From positions 1 through 47,483 of the forward strand of contig JBGCGJ010000013.1 of NCBI GenBank assembly GCA_045110675.1: a DNA stretch of 47,483 nucleotides, in the 5' to 3' direction. This stretch comes from JBALVT01 sp045110675 (GTDB taxonomy: Bacteria > Pseudomonadota > Gammaproteobacteria > Pseudomonadales > Halieaceae). The notes below the pieces were generated by a model. It searched no databases. It was not told the DNA's origin and saw only the letters and a list, made by a program, of their open reading frames with translations. The stretch's first letter is position 1. Each line of letters begins with the position of its first letter. The translations under genes were made by a program, and so were the position numbers. Of the stretch, positions 34,310 to 43,270 are shown in pieces.

Positions 34310-36361
34310 ATGAAAATAATGATAAAAATACTGAGCATTTGTTCGCTTCTGTCTGTTTGGGTATCCCAGTCTCATGGCTCCACTTTTGAGTCGGTTAGAT
34401 TTGAACAAGAGATTCGTTCCGGACTTGAGCGCCCGGTCGATTTGGCTGTTACATCCGATGGCGAGCTATTGCTGCTTGATCAGCGAACCCTCCAACTCAA
34501 GATATTCGATTCGACAGGGGCTCTGCGAACGCAATTCGGATCCAAAGCATTGTTCAAGAAACCTGTGGCTGTGGCTGCTGGCCCCGATGGTGAAATTGCG
34601 GTTGCCGATGAGCGTCTCAAGAAAATACTTGTGTTGGACGAAAGTGGTGGTGTGGTGCTTTCCTTTGGTAGTAGCGGTACAGGTCCAGGGGAGTTCAAAA
34701 CCCTTAGCGATGTAGCGATAGATCGGTTCGGTTTTATCTACACAGCGGATGCTGGCAACAAGGTGATTTCCCGCTACAGTTCCTCAGGTATTTTGTTGGG
34801 TCAGTCAAGCGTGGCTCCACAAATACCCAGTGCGTTGGCATTGGACGCCGGTGGAAGAGTTTACGTAATGATGTCTCGTTCGGTAGCGGTCACGCAGTTG
34901 TTTTTTGACGGTGGTTCTGCGGCGCAAAACCCTCTCAGTTTTCGCTACAAGGTGGGATCTATTACGGGTGTTTTCGTCGATGGCAAAGGAGATATCTACC
35001 TCTCCCAAGGCGCAAAGAACAATATTTTGAAATTTGATACCTCGGGCGAACTCCTTGCCTCCTTTGGTTCTCGCGGCAAGGGCCCCGGTGCTTTTAACCT
35101 GCCGACTCGCCTCGATGGAACTCCCGACGGCGAGTTGTATGTCCTTGACAGTAAGAACAAGCGCGCCCAAAAGTTCTCCATGGGTGGTAACTCTAAAGAT
35201 CGCATAGCGGTGTCCGGGCAATCACCCGCAGATGTTTCACTCGCCGGTATGACTTCACTATCGGAACCCATCAGTGACCTGGTGATTTCTTCTGAAGATT
35301 TACAGCTACGTCTTTTTCAGGATTCAGGGAGAGTTCTCAAGCTCGGGTTGGAAACACAGGCTATAGGGGCTGAAGGAAAAAAAGCGGGGCAGTTTCGTGA
35401 TCCAGGAGGCGTTGATGTACTCCCGGGCGAGCGCATAGTCGTCGCCGATACTGGAAACAATCGTTTTCAGATCTTGAATAATGGTGGAGCGGCTACAGTG
35501 GTCGGAGAGCGGGGAAAGGAGCCTGGCTTTTTCAATAAGCCGGCCGATGTCGCAGTGAATTCCGAAGGGACTATTTACGTTGCCGATACAGGCAATGCGC
35601 GGATTCAGATTTTTACCGACCAGGGAATCTTTATGCATACGTTCGGGCAAAAGGGTAAAACGCGTGGAGAAGAGCTGGCGGCCGGCGATATGTTTGCCAA
35701 GCCGATCGCTCTCGCTTTGGACTCCAGAGACAGGGTGCATGTCCTGGATAGCGACAATATGCGTGTGGCGTCATTTACAGCCAAGGGCGATCCACTGCAG
35801 CAGATACGAGGGCTACTCTCGCCGATAGATATTGCCGTGGATGAAGACGACAATATTTATGTTGCTGATAATGGCTGTCATTGCGTGCGTATCTTTGATC
35901 CAAATGGAAAGCCGACTATGCGATTTGGTTCTCGAGGTGAGGGGCCCGGTCAGTTGGGGAACATCACCGCGTTGGCAGTCGCCGAAGATATGGTACTGGT
36001 AGCCGATGATGAATGGGGGAATCTGAAGAGTTTTGCTCTCAATCGATCTGGCCGCGCTATTGAGGAAAGACTAAAGGTAAGTCACAGCTTTTATGTTCCC
36101 GAGACGGTGCTAAAAGACGCCGCACAGATGGCTCGTTACCGAGAGTTGGCAATGGAAGATGTAATCGGAAAATTGGCCGCTCTCGCTGGTGCTTCTCCCG
36201 CCACGATTGCTAGTCAAATGCAGATTGATAGAGAGAAAGTTCTTCCCGGGGGAGAAGTGCAGCTGATGGCGAGCGTGCCAAAAATGGTAGTGCCGGTTTC
36301 GGCGGCGCAAGATCCGGTGCCCGTGGACACACAAGATGATGCCGTAGAGTTGGCTTTTTAA
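34310..36361 (+). CDS. Exported NHL-repeat beta-propeller protein
   Basis: 683 aa from ATG 34310 (a GTG at 34283 would add nine residues and spoil the signal peptide). The signal peptide is about 1-24. The bulk is NHL-type repeats, recognisable as GxxxxPxGVAV...IYVADTGNARIQIF units: VVADTGNNRFQIL, IYVADTGNARIQIF, IYVADNGCHCVRIF and others, probably two six-blade propellers. The C-terminal 100 residues are different and contain no propeller motif. Such proteins bind ligands or proteins in the periplasm or outside. It lies 36 nt before the TPR/CsgG gene and is probably its operon partner. Confidence 0.85.
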   Translation: MKIMIKILSICSLLSVWVSQSHGSTFESVRFEQEIRSGLERPVDLAVTSDGELLLLDQRTLQLKIFDSTGALRTQFGSKALFKKPVAVAAGPDGEIAVADERLKKILVLDESGGVVLSFGSSGTGPGEFKTLSDVAIDRFGFIYTADAGNKVISRYSSSGILLGQSSVAPQIPSALALDAGGRVYVMMSRSVAVTQLFFDGGSAAQNPLSFRYKVGSITGVFVDGKGDIYLSQGAKNNILKFDTSGELLASFGSRGKGPGAFNLPTRLDGTPDGELYVLDSKNKRAQKFSMGGNSKDRIAVSGQSPADVSLAGMTSLSEPISDLVISSEDLQLRLFQDSGRVLKLGLETQAIGAEGKKAGQFRDPGGVDVLPGERIVVADTGNNRFQILNNGGAATVVGERGKEPGFFNKPADVAVNSEGTIYVADTGNARIQIFTDQGIFMHTFGQKGKTRGEELAAGDMFAKPIALALDSRDRVHVLDSDNMRVASFTAKGDPLQQIRGLLSPIDIAVDEDDNIYVADNGCHCVRIFDPNGKPTMRFGSRGEGPGQLGNITALAVAEDMVLVADDEWGNLKSFALNRSGRAIEERLKVSHSFYVPETVLKDAAQMARYRELAMEDVIGKLAALAGASPATIASQMQIDREKVLPGGEVQLMASVPKMVVPVSAAQDPVPVDTQDDAVELAF

Positions 36362-36397
36362 TTCGAATTTAACTGGAGTACTCGCGGAGTAAAAAAG

Positions 36398-38575
36398 ATG
36401 CATGATTGCCAAACTAATAAAAAAGCATTGGTGCCGCTGATTCGCTCATTATTGTTTTTGTTATTGATCGTATGTACTCCGGCACAAGCCTATAAGAGCG
36501 AACTTAAGGCGGCCAAAGAGTATCTCGATATTGGTGCTCATGTTCAGTCATTGGAACAATTTCAACTGGCGTTGCAAAACCCGAAACTAAGTGGGCGTAA
36601 ACGTGAACGAGCGCTTGCCGATGTAGTGAAATTGAAGCTATTGATTGCTGATCAGAAATTTCGATTGGGTAAGAAATTGGAGTCCGCCGATGAGGAGATC
36701 GGTGCTCTCAATGCTTATCGTAGGGCTTCCGAGTACGCTCCTGAAAATTCCGAATACTCTGCCCATTTTTCCCGACTTGATAGCACATTGGATAGTGCTC
36801 GCGCGCAGGCTCAAGAGCTGCTATCGAGTGCGCGGACCAACGGTTCTTGGGGCAGTTCCTTTAGCGCGCTCAAATCTCTCAGCGCCAGTAGCGCCGTTCC
36901 CGAAGTGCGATTTTCTCTCGACCAACTTAAATCAGAAGCCGCTTCGTTTTATTCCCAGCAATCAGATTTGGCGCTGTCTCAGAGGCGTTATCAGGGTGCA
37001 TTGGAAGCAATATCTGAAGCGGTCAGATACTCCGATTCAGCAGAACTGCAAAATAAAAAACTGGCCCGACATCATCTACTTTTGTCCCAGCTGGCTTGGG
37101 ACGACGGTCGCTCCAACGCCGCATTTGAACAACTTAATCAGGGGCTGTCATTCGAACCCAATAACCCAGAGCTATTGGCCTATCAATCGCGTTTTGAAAG
37201 TCAGTGGTTGGGCATGTTGTATAACGAGGCGATTGCCGCCAGCGGTCAAGGTCAACTGCAACTGGCCCGCAGTAAGTTTACTCAGATTTCGCGATACCAG
37301 CCTGGTTATCTCGATGTGAGCGAACAACTCAATCAGTTGAATCAGACCCTGGTATCTGACTATTACCAGCGCGCAGAAACCCTCATGAGAGAAAATAAGG
37401 GCGAGGCTGCAGGACGCGCACTCGCCTACTATATGGTCGCCGCTGATCAGCAGGCCAGCCTATACCCGGATATTTACAGTAAGATTTCTAGCGCCAAGAC
37501 CAGACTGCGAGAAGACCTGGAGTTCCGTATTTCACTCAATGTCAAAAATAGCTCGAGTGAGCCCGGTGCTTCCGGCATTGTCAGAGATAATGTTTTATCG
37601 GCGCTAAAGGGTTCCAGTTTAAATCATGTGAAGGTTTTGGAGCGTGAGACACTGGACGACATACTTCGTGAGCAAGGATTGGGGCAGGCCTTTTTCGACC
37701 AGGCGACAGCAGTGCAAGTGAAAAAAATCAAAGGTATTCAGGCCGGGCTATACATCGATGTGGTAAAGATGTCTGTTCATGAAAGGGGCCGTGACCGTCC
37801 GTCATTTGGCTCGGTGCAGTATGTCAGCGGCACACGTTTCGTTCCCAACCCTCGCCACAATCAGTTACAGCAGGAAGTTGCTATTGCCCAGCAACGCGTG
37901 ATTGAAACTCAGCAAAATGCAAATAAGGCCAAGGCCGATCAGAACCGGCTTTTGGGTATGAGTAAGGCCGGAGCGAATGACGCGGCAACTGCCATCGCCA
38001 GTATTGGGTCTATCTTTAGTTCTGCTGGCGCCAGTTCAGGCCATACTGCCGCTAAGCGCGAACTGGAAAACCTTCAGTACGCTCTGGCTGGCGAGCAGCC
38101 GCAAGTGGAGGAGGATGTTTACTCGGATTTTCGCTATAAGATATTTGATTTGGAATTGTCCGGCGAAGTGATTCTGTCCTATAAGATTGTCAACTTCACA
38201 ACTTCTGAAGTGGGCGATGCTCAGGCTGTCAATGCCGTCGACTTGATCAGCGACCGCTATGTGCCAGGAGATCCTGGCAAAGGTATAGCAACAGACCCGA
38301 TTCAACTTCCCGGGCAGGAAGTGTTTAAGAAGCAGTTACTGGATCAAGCGATGGCATCACTTATTTCAGGTCTCGAGGTGCAGCTCGGCGCCGGTTCGGG
38401 AAACTACCTTCGCCAGGCTCAGTTTGCTGTCGAGGATGGCAATAGCGACTCGGCCGTAGAGAATTATATTCGTTACCTGTATTCCGGAGCAGATCTAAAA
38501 AGTCTTCAGGCGCGCGCCGCCAATGATTACCTGTACGAGCAGTTGGGGATCCAGTTGCTGCGCAGGAAAAAGTAA
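36398..38575 (+). CDS. TPR and CsgG-like periplasmic protein
   Basis: 725-aa exported protein. The signal peptide ends at AQA (about residue 31); the Cys before it is not in a lipobox, so it is probably not lipidated, unlike CsgG. Residues 35-370 are helical TPR-like repeats. From about 385, NSSSEPGASGIVRDNVLSAL and VKVLERETLDDILREQGLGQAF...KKIKGIQAGLYIDVV match the CsgG-type fold, whose oligomers form curli secretion pores. A heptad-like coiled coil (QQEVAIAQQRVIETQQNANKAK) interrupts the CsgG-like part, and the final 60 residues are helical. It is the core of a possible secretion or assembly locus. Confidence 0.75.
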   Translation: MHDCQTNKKALVPLIRSLLFLLLIVCTPAQAYKSELKAAKEYLDIGAHVQSLEQFQLALQNPKLSGRKRERALADVVKLKLLIADQKFRLGKKLESADEEIGALNAYRRASEYAPENSEYSAHFSRLDSTLDSARAQAQELLSSARTNGSWGSSFSALKSLSASSAVPEVRFSLDQLKSEAASFYSQQSDLALSQRRYQGALEAISEAVRYSDSAELQNKKLARHHLLLSQLAWDDGRSNAAFEQLNQGLSFEPNNPELLAYQSRFESQWLGMLYNEAIAASGQGQLQLARSKFTQISRYQPGYLDVSEQLNQLNQTLVSDYYQRAETLMRENKGEAAGRALAYYMVAADQQASLYPDIYSKISSAKTRLREDLEFRISLNVKNSSSEPGASGIVRDNVLSALKGSSLNHVKVLERETLDDILREQGLGQAFFDQATAVQVKKIKGIQAGLYIDVVKMSVHERGRDRPSFGSVQYVSGTRFVPNPRHNQLQQEVAIAQQRVIETQQNANKAKADQNRLLGMSKAGANDAATAIASIGSIFSSAGASSGHTAAKRELENLQYALAGEQPQVEEDVYSDFRYKIFDLELSGEVILSYKIVNFTTSEVGDAQAVNAVDLISDRYVPGDPGKGIATDPIQLPGQEVFKKQLLDQAMASLISGLEVQLGAGSGNYLRQAQFAVEDGNSDSAVENYIRYLYSGADLKSLQARAANDYLYEQLGIQLLRRKK

Positions 38576-38609
38576 AGCAACGCGGTATTTCAACTGAGAG
38601 AGCCACGCT

Positions 38610-41600
38610 ATGTCGAATCACATGACCAATATAAAGTTCGTAGCCTTACTGGTGTTGTTTTCAATGCCAGTGAGTTCTCTAGGACAAAATGACCAACTTT
38701 CCTCAGCTGAGCTTCGAAAGCTGGCAGACCAGAGAATCGCTGACCAAAAAACTCTGGAAGCATCTAATCGGCGGATACAAGAGTTGCGAGCCCAGCGGCA
38801 GGCTCAAATGGCGCAGGATTCTATGCACCCGGAAACACGCAAGGCCTGGGATAGATACAAAGCCAATACCTACGGCGATTCGGCCGCAGCGGAAACCATG
38901 CGGAAACGCGATTTTCTAAGATTGCAACGCGATTGGGATCATGTTCAGGCTGAGGCGCATAAGGGAAACATATCGGCTGAGGACAACAGCCGGTTTTTGG
39001 TAGATCATTCCATCGATATGAAAAAGCGTATGACAAAAGCCGGCAATAAGCATGGTTTGGGAGTTTCTTTACAGGACCCTTCAGGAGCTCAGAAAACCTA
39101 CTCGGACGTAGATGGTCATGGTCGCCCTGTGTGGCGCAATGGTAATGGTAAGACAGCGGGCAAAGTCGGTGAAATGTCTGTGGAGCAATTCACAGGAGCG
39201 AGGCAGGATTTCAATGCCCAGTTCAATAGAGATTTAGACGCGGTTGGCCTGGGAACTATGGAGAACCCCGCAGCTGGGATGCGCAGTGACTTGATGCCCA
39301 TCACCGACGATCCGGAATTGTTTCGTGCAGTGGAGGGAAAGATCAATCCCGACGGTGGAGTGATGTACCAAAACACCGACGCGGTTCGCCAGGAGGTACT
39401 CAATAGGCAGCGCAATCCCGACGGTTCCTGGAAGGGTGATACCACGGATGCCAAGACCAAGGCTGCCTACCTACAAGAGCAAATACGCCAGCAGCGCGCG
39501 CACGCGATAGAGTCACAGCATATGCTCGAGGAAGGCAATCGACTAGTGTCTGATCCAGCGTCTTCACCCGACGATTTGGAACGAGGGCGTCGCATGTTGG
39601 AGCAAGCTCAAGGAGAGGGCAGCTCCCTGATTGGGAAGTATGAGGAGCGAGCCAACCGGGTGATAAATCAAGCGGCAGGTCAGGCAGGCACCGAGGGTAT
39701 AGAAATATCCCCCACACGTCAGGCCGCTATTGATGCGGTGGGCGGGACCCGCGATCTCTCTGTTACACAAGAATCTGCGGATATTGTTGCTACTACCGAA
39801 AATGCTATTCGCAATCAGCAGGTAGAGGGGGCCCGTACTTTGATGTTAGATGGTGAGATTGAGGCGGCAGCAGAAGTAGCTAGAAACGCGGATGCCAGCA
39901 CCCGCGGACGAATCGTGGATGAGACCAGGGCGGCTGCCTTCGAACAACACCGCAGTCAATTAATTGAATCCGGCGTGGTCACGGACCCTGCAGAAATTGA
40001 TCGCCTTGCTGGTGTTCAGGCCGACAAGGATGCGCGACGTCTGGTGAGTGAAATGCGCAGGAACGCCACCCCGGACGTTTTTGATAGTGCAAATAATCGC
40101 TGGACAACAAATTCCGCAATGGACGCGTCAGGACTGCGAGCACGCGTCGGGCAGGCAGCAGAACTCGGTGGTCAAGTGATGGAGGGTGTGGACGCGCTGA
40201 ATGCCGGGGCTGACGTGGTGGATTACCATGCCGGCCGTATTAGCGGTAGCGAGTTGATGAGTCGCCTCGGTTCCCGCGTTCCGATTGTGGGCGATGCCTA
40301 TGGTGCTGGGCAGGAATTTGGCCAATCTTTTGCCGATCGAGTGTACGCCCAACCCTCAACCAACGAAGCGCATGCAGCAATACAGAACAGTTGGACCCAT
40401 GATGCACAGCGGCAGGCACGCCTTGGGGGTGCGACACAGGAGGAGGGAATTGCATTGCGGGAAGCCCTTGCTTCTGGCGACGCAGCTGCTGCACAGGCTT
40501 TGATTGATGGAATGCGTGAAAGAGGGGTCGAGTTTACCTTGCCAGAACAACCCGCCTCCTATTGGACTGAGCCGGACGAAGGCTATTCGGTTGATGCAGG
40601 CTTGGTCACGGGGTTGCCCCGTAGGATTTGGGACACTGGAGCGGGTATTGTCGAGGGCACGTTGCGCGCGGGTCAGTTTATTATCGATTCTGCGGGAAAC
40701 GTCGTTGCGACGGTAAGCGAAAGTGGCCAGATAATCGCTGCTGAGGCAACAGTCGCTGGTGCAGAACAGCAGCGGATAAACCAGGCACAACAGTTGCTCG
40801 ACAGCTTGCATCGCCAGGGTATTGATCCTGAGCGAGCACTTGAAATCGCGCAGGCCTTCGCGGCCGGAAACACCGCACCCCTGACCGATCTACGGCAGCA
40901 GCGTGAGAGCGCAGAGAGTAAATCCGATTTCTCAGTCGCAGATCTTGACGCCCTAGATGATGAATTCATGTCAGCGGGAGATGATGCGTCCGATATGGAT
41001 GTCATGATTCTCGAAGGCGCCGATGAATATGCAGAAGGTTTTTCCAGCGCGGCAGCCAGCTCTCAGGAAGTACAGGATGCCAGAGATGTTCTGACCTCTG
41101 CCCCGTCTAGTGTACAGGTGATGGATATGGATCAGGTGCTGCGTGAGGAACGCGAACGTGCCGAGGCTGCAGAGCTAGCTAGACAGAGTGGTTCGTCCCA
41201 GGATTCGGCGGCCAATGCCGCGCTTTGGGCAGCAACTATGGATGGCCTGGACGCGACTTCTTTGGAGCAGGATCATCTGGCTCAACAATCCCTTGAGGCT
41301 TCTCGGCGAGATGGACAAGCGCAGTTACAGATCGCGGCGAACAGACCAGATCCCAGAATGTCTGCCGGTGAATTCAGTGCTCAGGTGTCCGACTTACAAA
41401 GACAAGCAGATTTACTGGACGCGGAACAGACCCGCATATTAATGAACCCGGGGGGCGGCAGCACTACAACCGTTACCGATCCGAACGCCGCTGGGTTAAT
41501 TCCAACTGCTGGTACAGATTTGTGCCGTTACGACTTTAGTCCCAGTGATTTTATATGCAAGTGCCCAGGACATAGTTTCGAACCCTCCAAGGGTGGATGT

Positions 41601-42020
41601 GTGGCTGATCCCAATGCGACTGCGCCCTTGGACCCCAGCAAAGGCGGGCAATATGGGGGTGCAGCTATCGCCGCCGCAGTCGCGGGAAATGAAAGTGGCT
41701 TTGATGTCCGTCAGGCAAAATGTGACGACGTGGTTAAAGCTGGGGGCAATAACCCAGCATCGATTAGCATCGACTCCGGCGGTTTTGGAGGGTCGGCAAA
41801 ATTGACCTTCGATCACTACGGGGTTAAAGATCGCCTCGCGGTGATTTCAGGAGGTGCCGTGGTTTTTGATTCTGGATGTATGAACCTTGAGGGCGACGCG
41901 CAGCTGAGCCTGACGAACTACGGTCAGATAAAAGTCATCGTGGAACCCAATTGCGCACAGACCACGAATTCCCAATGGGAATTTCGGGTCGCCTGCCCGG
42001 CCAGCGTGGCTGCTCAATGA
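38610..42020 (+). CDS. Large secreted protein of unknown function
   Basis: 1136 aa, exported (signal peptide about 1-29, MPVSSLG region). Residues 30-450 are charged, Gln/Ala/Arg-rich and coiled-coil-like. Around 515-580 is a glycine-zipper-like hydrophobic segment (SGSELMSRLGSRVPIVGDAYGAG). Residues 640-700 contain a second hydrophobic stretch, and 780-930 are Asp/Ser/Ala-rich helical. The C-terminal 170 residues differ: a small cysteine-bearing section (LCRYDFSPSDFICKC, GGCVADPN) and then a beta-rich domain with GFGGSAKLTFDHYG, ending in further Cys residues. I recognise no family. The length and position suggest it is the cargo or structural part handled by the flanking CsgG-like and FlgT-like proteins. 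Confidence 0.75.
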   Translation: MSNHMTNIKFVALLVLFSMPVSSLGQNDQLSSAELRKLADQRIADQKTLEASNRRIQELRAQRQAQMAQDSMHPETRKAWDRYKANTYGDSAAAETMRKRDFLRLQRDWDHVQAEAHKGNISAEDNSRFLVDHSIDMKKRMTKAGNKHGLGVSLQDPSGAQKTYSDVDGHGRPVWRNGNGKTAGKVGEMSVEQFTGARQDFNAQFNRDLDAVGLGTMENPAAGMRSDLMPITDDPELFRAVEGKINPDGGVMYQNTDAVRQEVLNRQRNPDGSWKGDTTDAKTKAAYLQEQIRQQRAHAIESQHMLEEGNRLVSDPASSPDDLERGRRMLEQAQGEGSSLIGKYEERANRVINQAAGQAGTEGIEISPTRQAAIDAVGGTRDLSVTQESADIVATTENAIRNQQVEGARTLMLDGEIEAAAEVARNADASTRGRIVDETRAAAFEQHRSQLIESGVVTDPAEIDRLAGVQADKDARRLVSEMRRNATPDVFDSANNRWTTNSAMDASGLRARVGQAAELGGQVMEGVDALNAGADVVDYHAGRISGSELMSRLGSRVPIVGDAYGAGQEFGQSFADRVYAQPSTNEAHAAIQNSWTHDAQRQARLGGATQEEGIALREALASGDAAAAQALIDGMRERGVEFTLPEQPASYWTEPDEGYSVDAGLVTGLPRRIWDTGAGIVEGTLRAGQFIIDSAGNVVATVSESGQIIAAEATVAGAEQQRINQAQQLLDSLHRQGIDPERALEIAQAFAAGNTAPLTDLRQQRESAESKSDFSVADLDALDDEFMSAGDDASDMDVMILEGADEYAEGFSSAAASSQEVQDARDVLTSAPSSVQVMDMDQVLREERERAEAAELARQSGSSQDSAANAALWAATMDGLDATSLEQDHLAQQSLEASRRDGQAQLQIAANRPDPRMSAGEFSAQVSDLQRQADLLDAEQTRILMNPGGGSTTTVTDPNAAGLIPTAGTDLCRYDFSPSDFICKCPGHSFEPSKGGCVADPNATAPLDPSKGGQYGGAAIAAAVAGNESGFDVRQAKCDDVVKAGGNNPASISIDSGGFGGSAKLTFDHYGVKDRLAVISGGAVVFDSGCMNLEGDAQLSLTNYGQIKVIVEPNCAQTTNSQWEFRVACPASVAAQ

Positions 42021-43168
42021 GCCGGTTTGCGTTATTTGGATTACTTCTCTGCAGTTGTGTTTATGCAGCCAATGCCAAAACCGAAAGTGTTTTTGTCGGC
42101 AATGGGCAGGCTGTAATTATTGCGGATAATCGCTCTGCTGCCGAAAATATTGCCAGGGCTTCGGCGAGGAGTTCGGCCATTGTGAAGGCGATGGAGGCGT
42201 ACGTAGCCGATGCTCAAGTAGATCGTCACCAATTCAACCTTAAAAAAGGTGCCATGCTCAGGGCCAAACATGATTTTGTCGTGGCCGAACGGGTACTATC
42301 TACAAAAATTGAATCGCCGATTTTAAAGATGCAGTTGCGGGTTGAAGTGGACAGCAAGTCACTGGCCCTATTTTTCGGTAGTCAGGGTCTGGCCACTGCC
42401 GAGCAGGTGGCTAAGAAAAGCGAGCATAAACCGACAGTGATGATCGTGATGGCCGAGGAAATTAATGGCGCGCTGAATCGCTTTCCCTACAGCCAAGGCA
42501 GGGTGAATAATCAACTGCTTAAAGCCGATTACCTGGTGGTTGATACCACTGCAGCTGCACGGGCCTCAAAACACGATCAGGCTGTGCAGAGTGTCTTGAA
42601 TCACGATCTAGCTTCTGCGCGGGCTATCGCATTGCAGTTTGATGCTCATATTGTTATTAGCGGAAGGGCTGTGGCACAGAAGTCCGGAATCAGCGGCGGT
42701 GGGATGAATTCCTATGGTGCCAATGTGGCGTTGACGGCTGTTGCCAGTGATTCCGGCAGAGTATTAGCCTCGGCCTCTGGAGAGGGAATGTATCCTCACG
42801 TCAATGCAATAACTGGCTCAAAGCTGGCTTTAGAGGAAGCAGCGGGAAGCGCTATCGATCAGATTCTCGCCCAACTTAAACTGGTGAACAACCGTTTTGG
42901 TTCTCAACTTCGAATGACTATCAGCGGAGTAAATTACCAGCAACTGTCCATCTTAAAGCGAATTTTGCAGCGAGATTTTCCAGACCTGACGAAACTCTCC
43001 ACCCTGGGTTTTACTGGCGACGTAGCACGCTTGAATGCGGAGCTGGCAATTCCAGTAGTCGACTTCTCAGAGGCCTTGGCACGCAAAAAGTTTGGGGGAT
43101 TTCGTTTGAAGATACTCAGCCAGAGCGCGGGTAAATTGGATGTGGTGGTCGTTAAAAAATCATCCTAG
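42017..43168 (+). CDS. FlgT/CsgG-like periplasmic protein
   Basis: 383 aa from ATG 42017, which overlaps the preceding stop as ATGA; the frame is open upstream to 41951 inside the previous gene. The N-terminus is a signal peptide (RFALFGLLLCSCVYAANA); LCSC could also be a lipobox. FVGNGQAVIIADNRSAAENIARASARSSAIVKAMEAYV resembles the N-terminal domain of FlgT. The middle, ALQFDAHIVISGRAV...ANVALTAVASDSGRVLASASGEG, resembles the CsgG/FlgT middle beta domain. No flagellar genes are nearby, so it is probably an envelope assembly factor rather than part of a flagellum. Confidence 0.6.
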   Translation: MSRFALFGLLLCSCVYAANAKTESVFVGNGQAVIIADNRSAAENIARASARSSAIVKAMEAYVADAQVDRHQFNLKKGAMLRAKHDFVVAERVLSTKIESPILKMQLRVEVDSKSLALFFGSQGLATAEQVAKKSEHKPTVMIVMAEEINGALNRFPYSQGRVNNQLLKADYLVVDTTAAARASKHDQAVQSVLNHDLASARAIALQFDAHIVISGRAVAQKSGISGGGMNSYGANVALTAVASDSGRVLASASGEGMYPHVNAITGSKLALEEAAGSAIDQILAQLKLVNNRFGSQLRMTISGVNYQQLSILKRILQRDFPDLTKLSTLGFTGDVARLNAELAIPVVDFSEALARKKFGGFRLKILSQSAGKLDVVVVKKSS

Positions 43169-43235
43169 TTTGATATTCTAACGAATTTTCGCACTGCTTT
43201 TTTCGTCGTACGTTCGCCCGGCCATTTCTTGGTGT

Positions 43236-43258
43236 GGTAGACGAGGGTAGACGAGGGT
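43236..43258. repeat. Short tandem repeat
   Basis: The 10-mer GGTAGACGAG occurs 2.3 times in a row in the 102-nt gap between convergent genes. Nothing else is recognisable in the gap. Confidence 0.7.
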
Positions 43259-43270
43259 CATTGCGCCTTC

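Noticed and set aside
36645..37319. 224-aa plus-strand frame inside the TPR/CsgG gene
   Set aside because: Out-of-frame shadow of the TPR region with unnatural composition.
36398..43168. Curli operon
   Set aside because: Only the CsgG-like fold is suggested; there are no CsgA/B amyloid repeats and no CsgE/CsgF, and the CsgG-like protein lacks a lipobox.
43236..43258. CRISPR or minisatellite
   Set aside because: Only 2.3 copies of a 10-mer without spacers; too little to be more than a local duplication.
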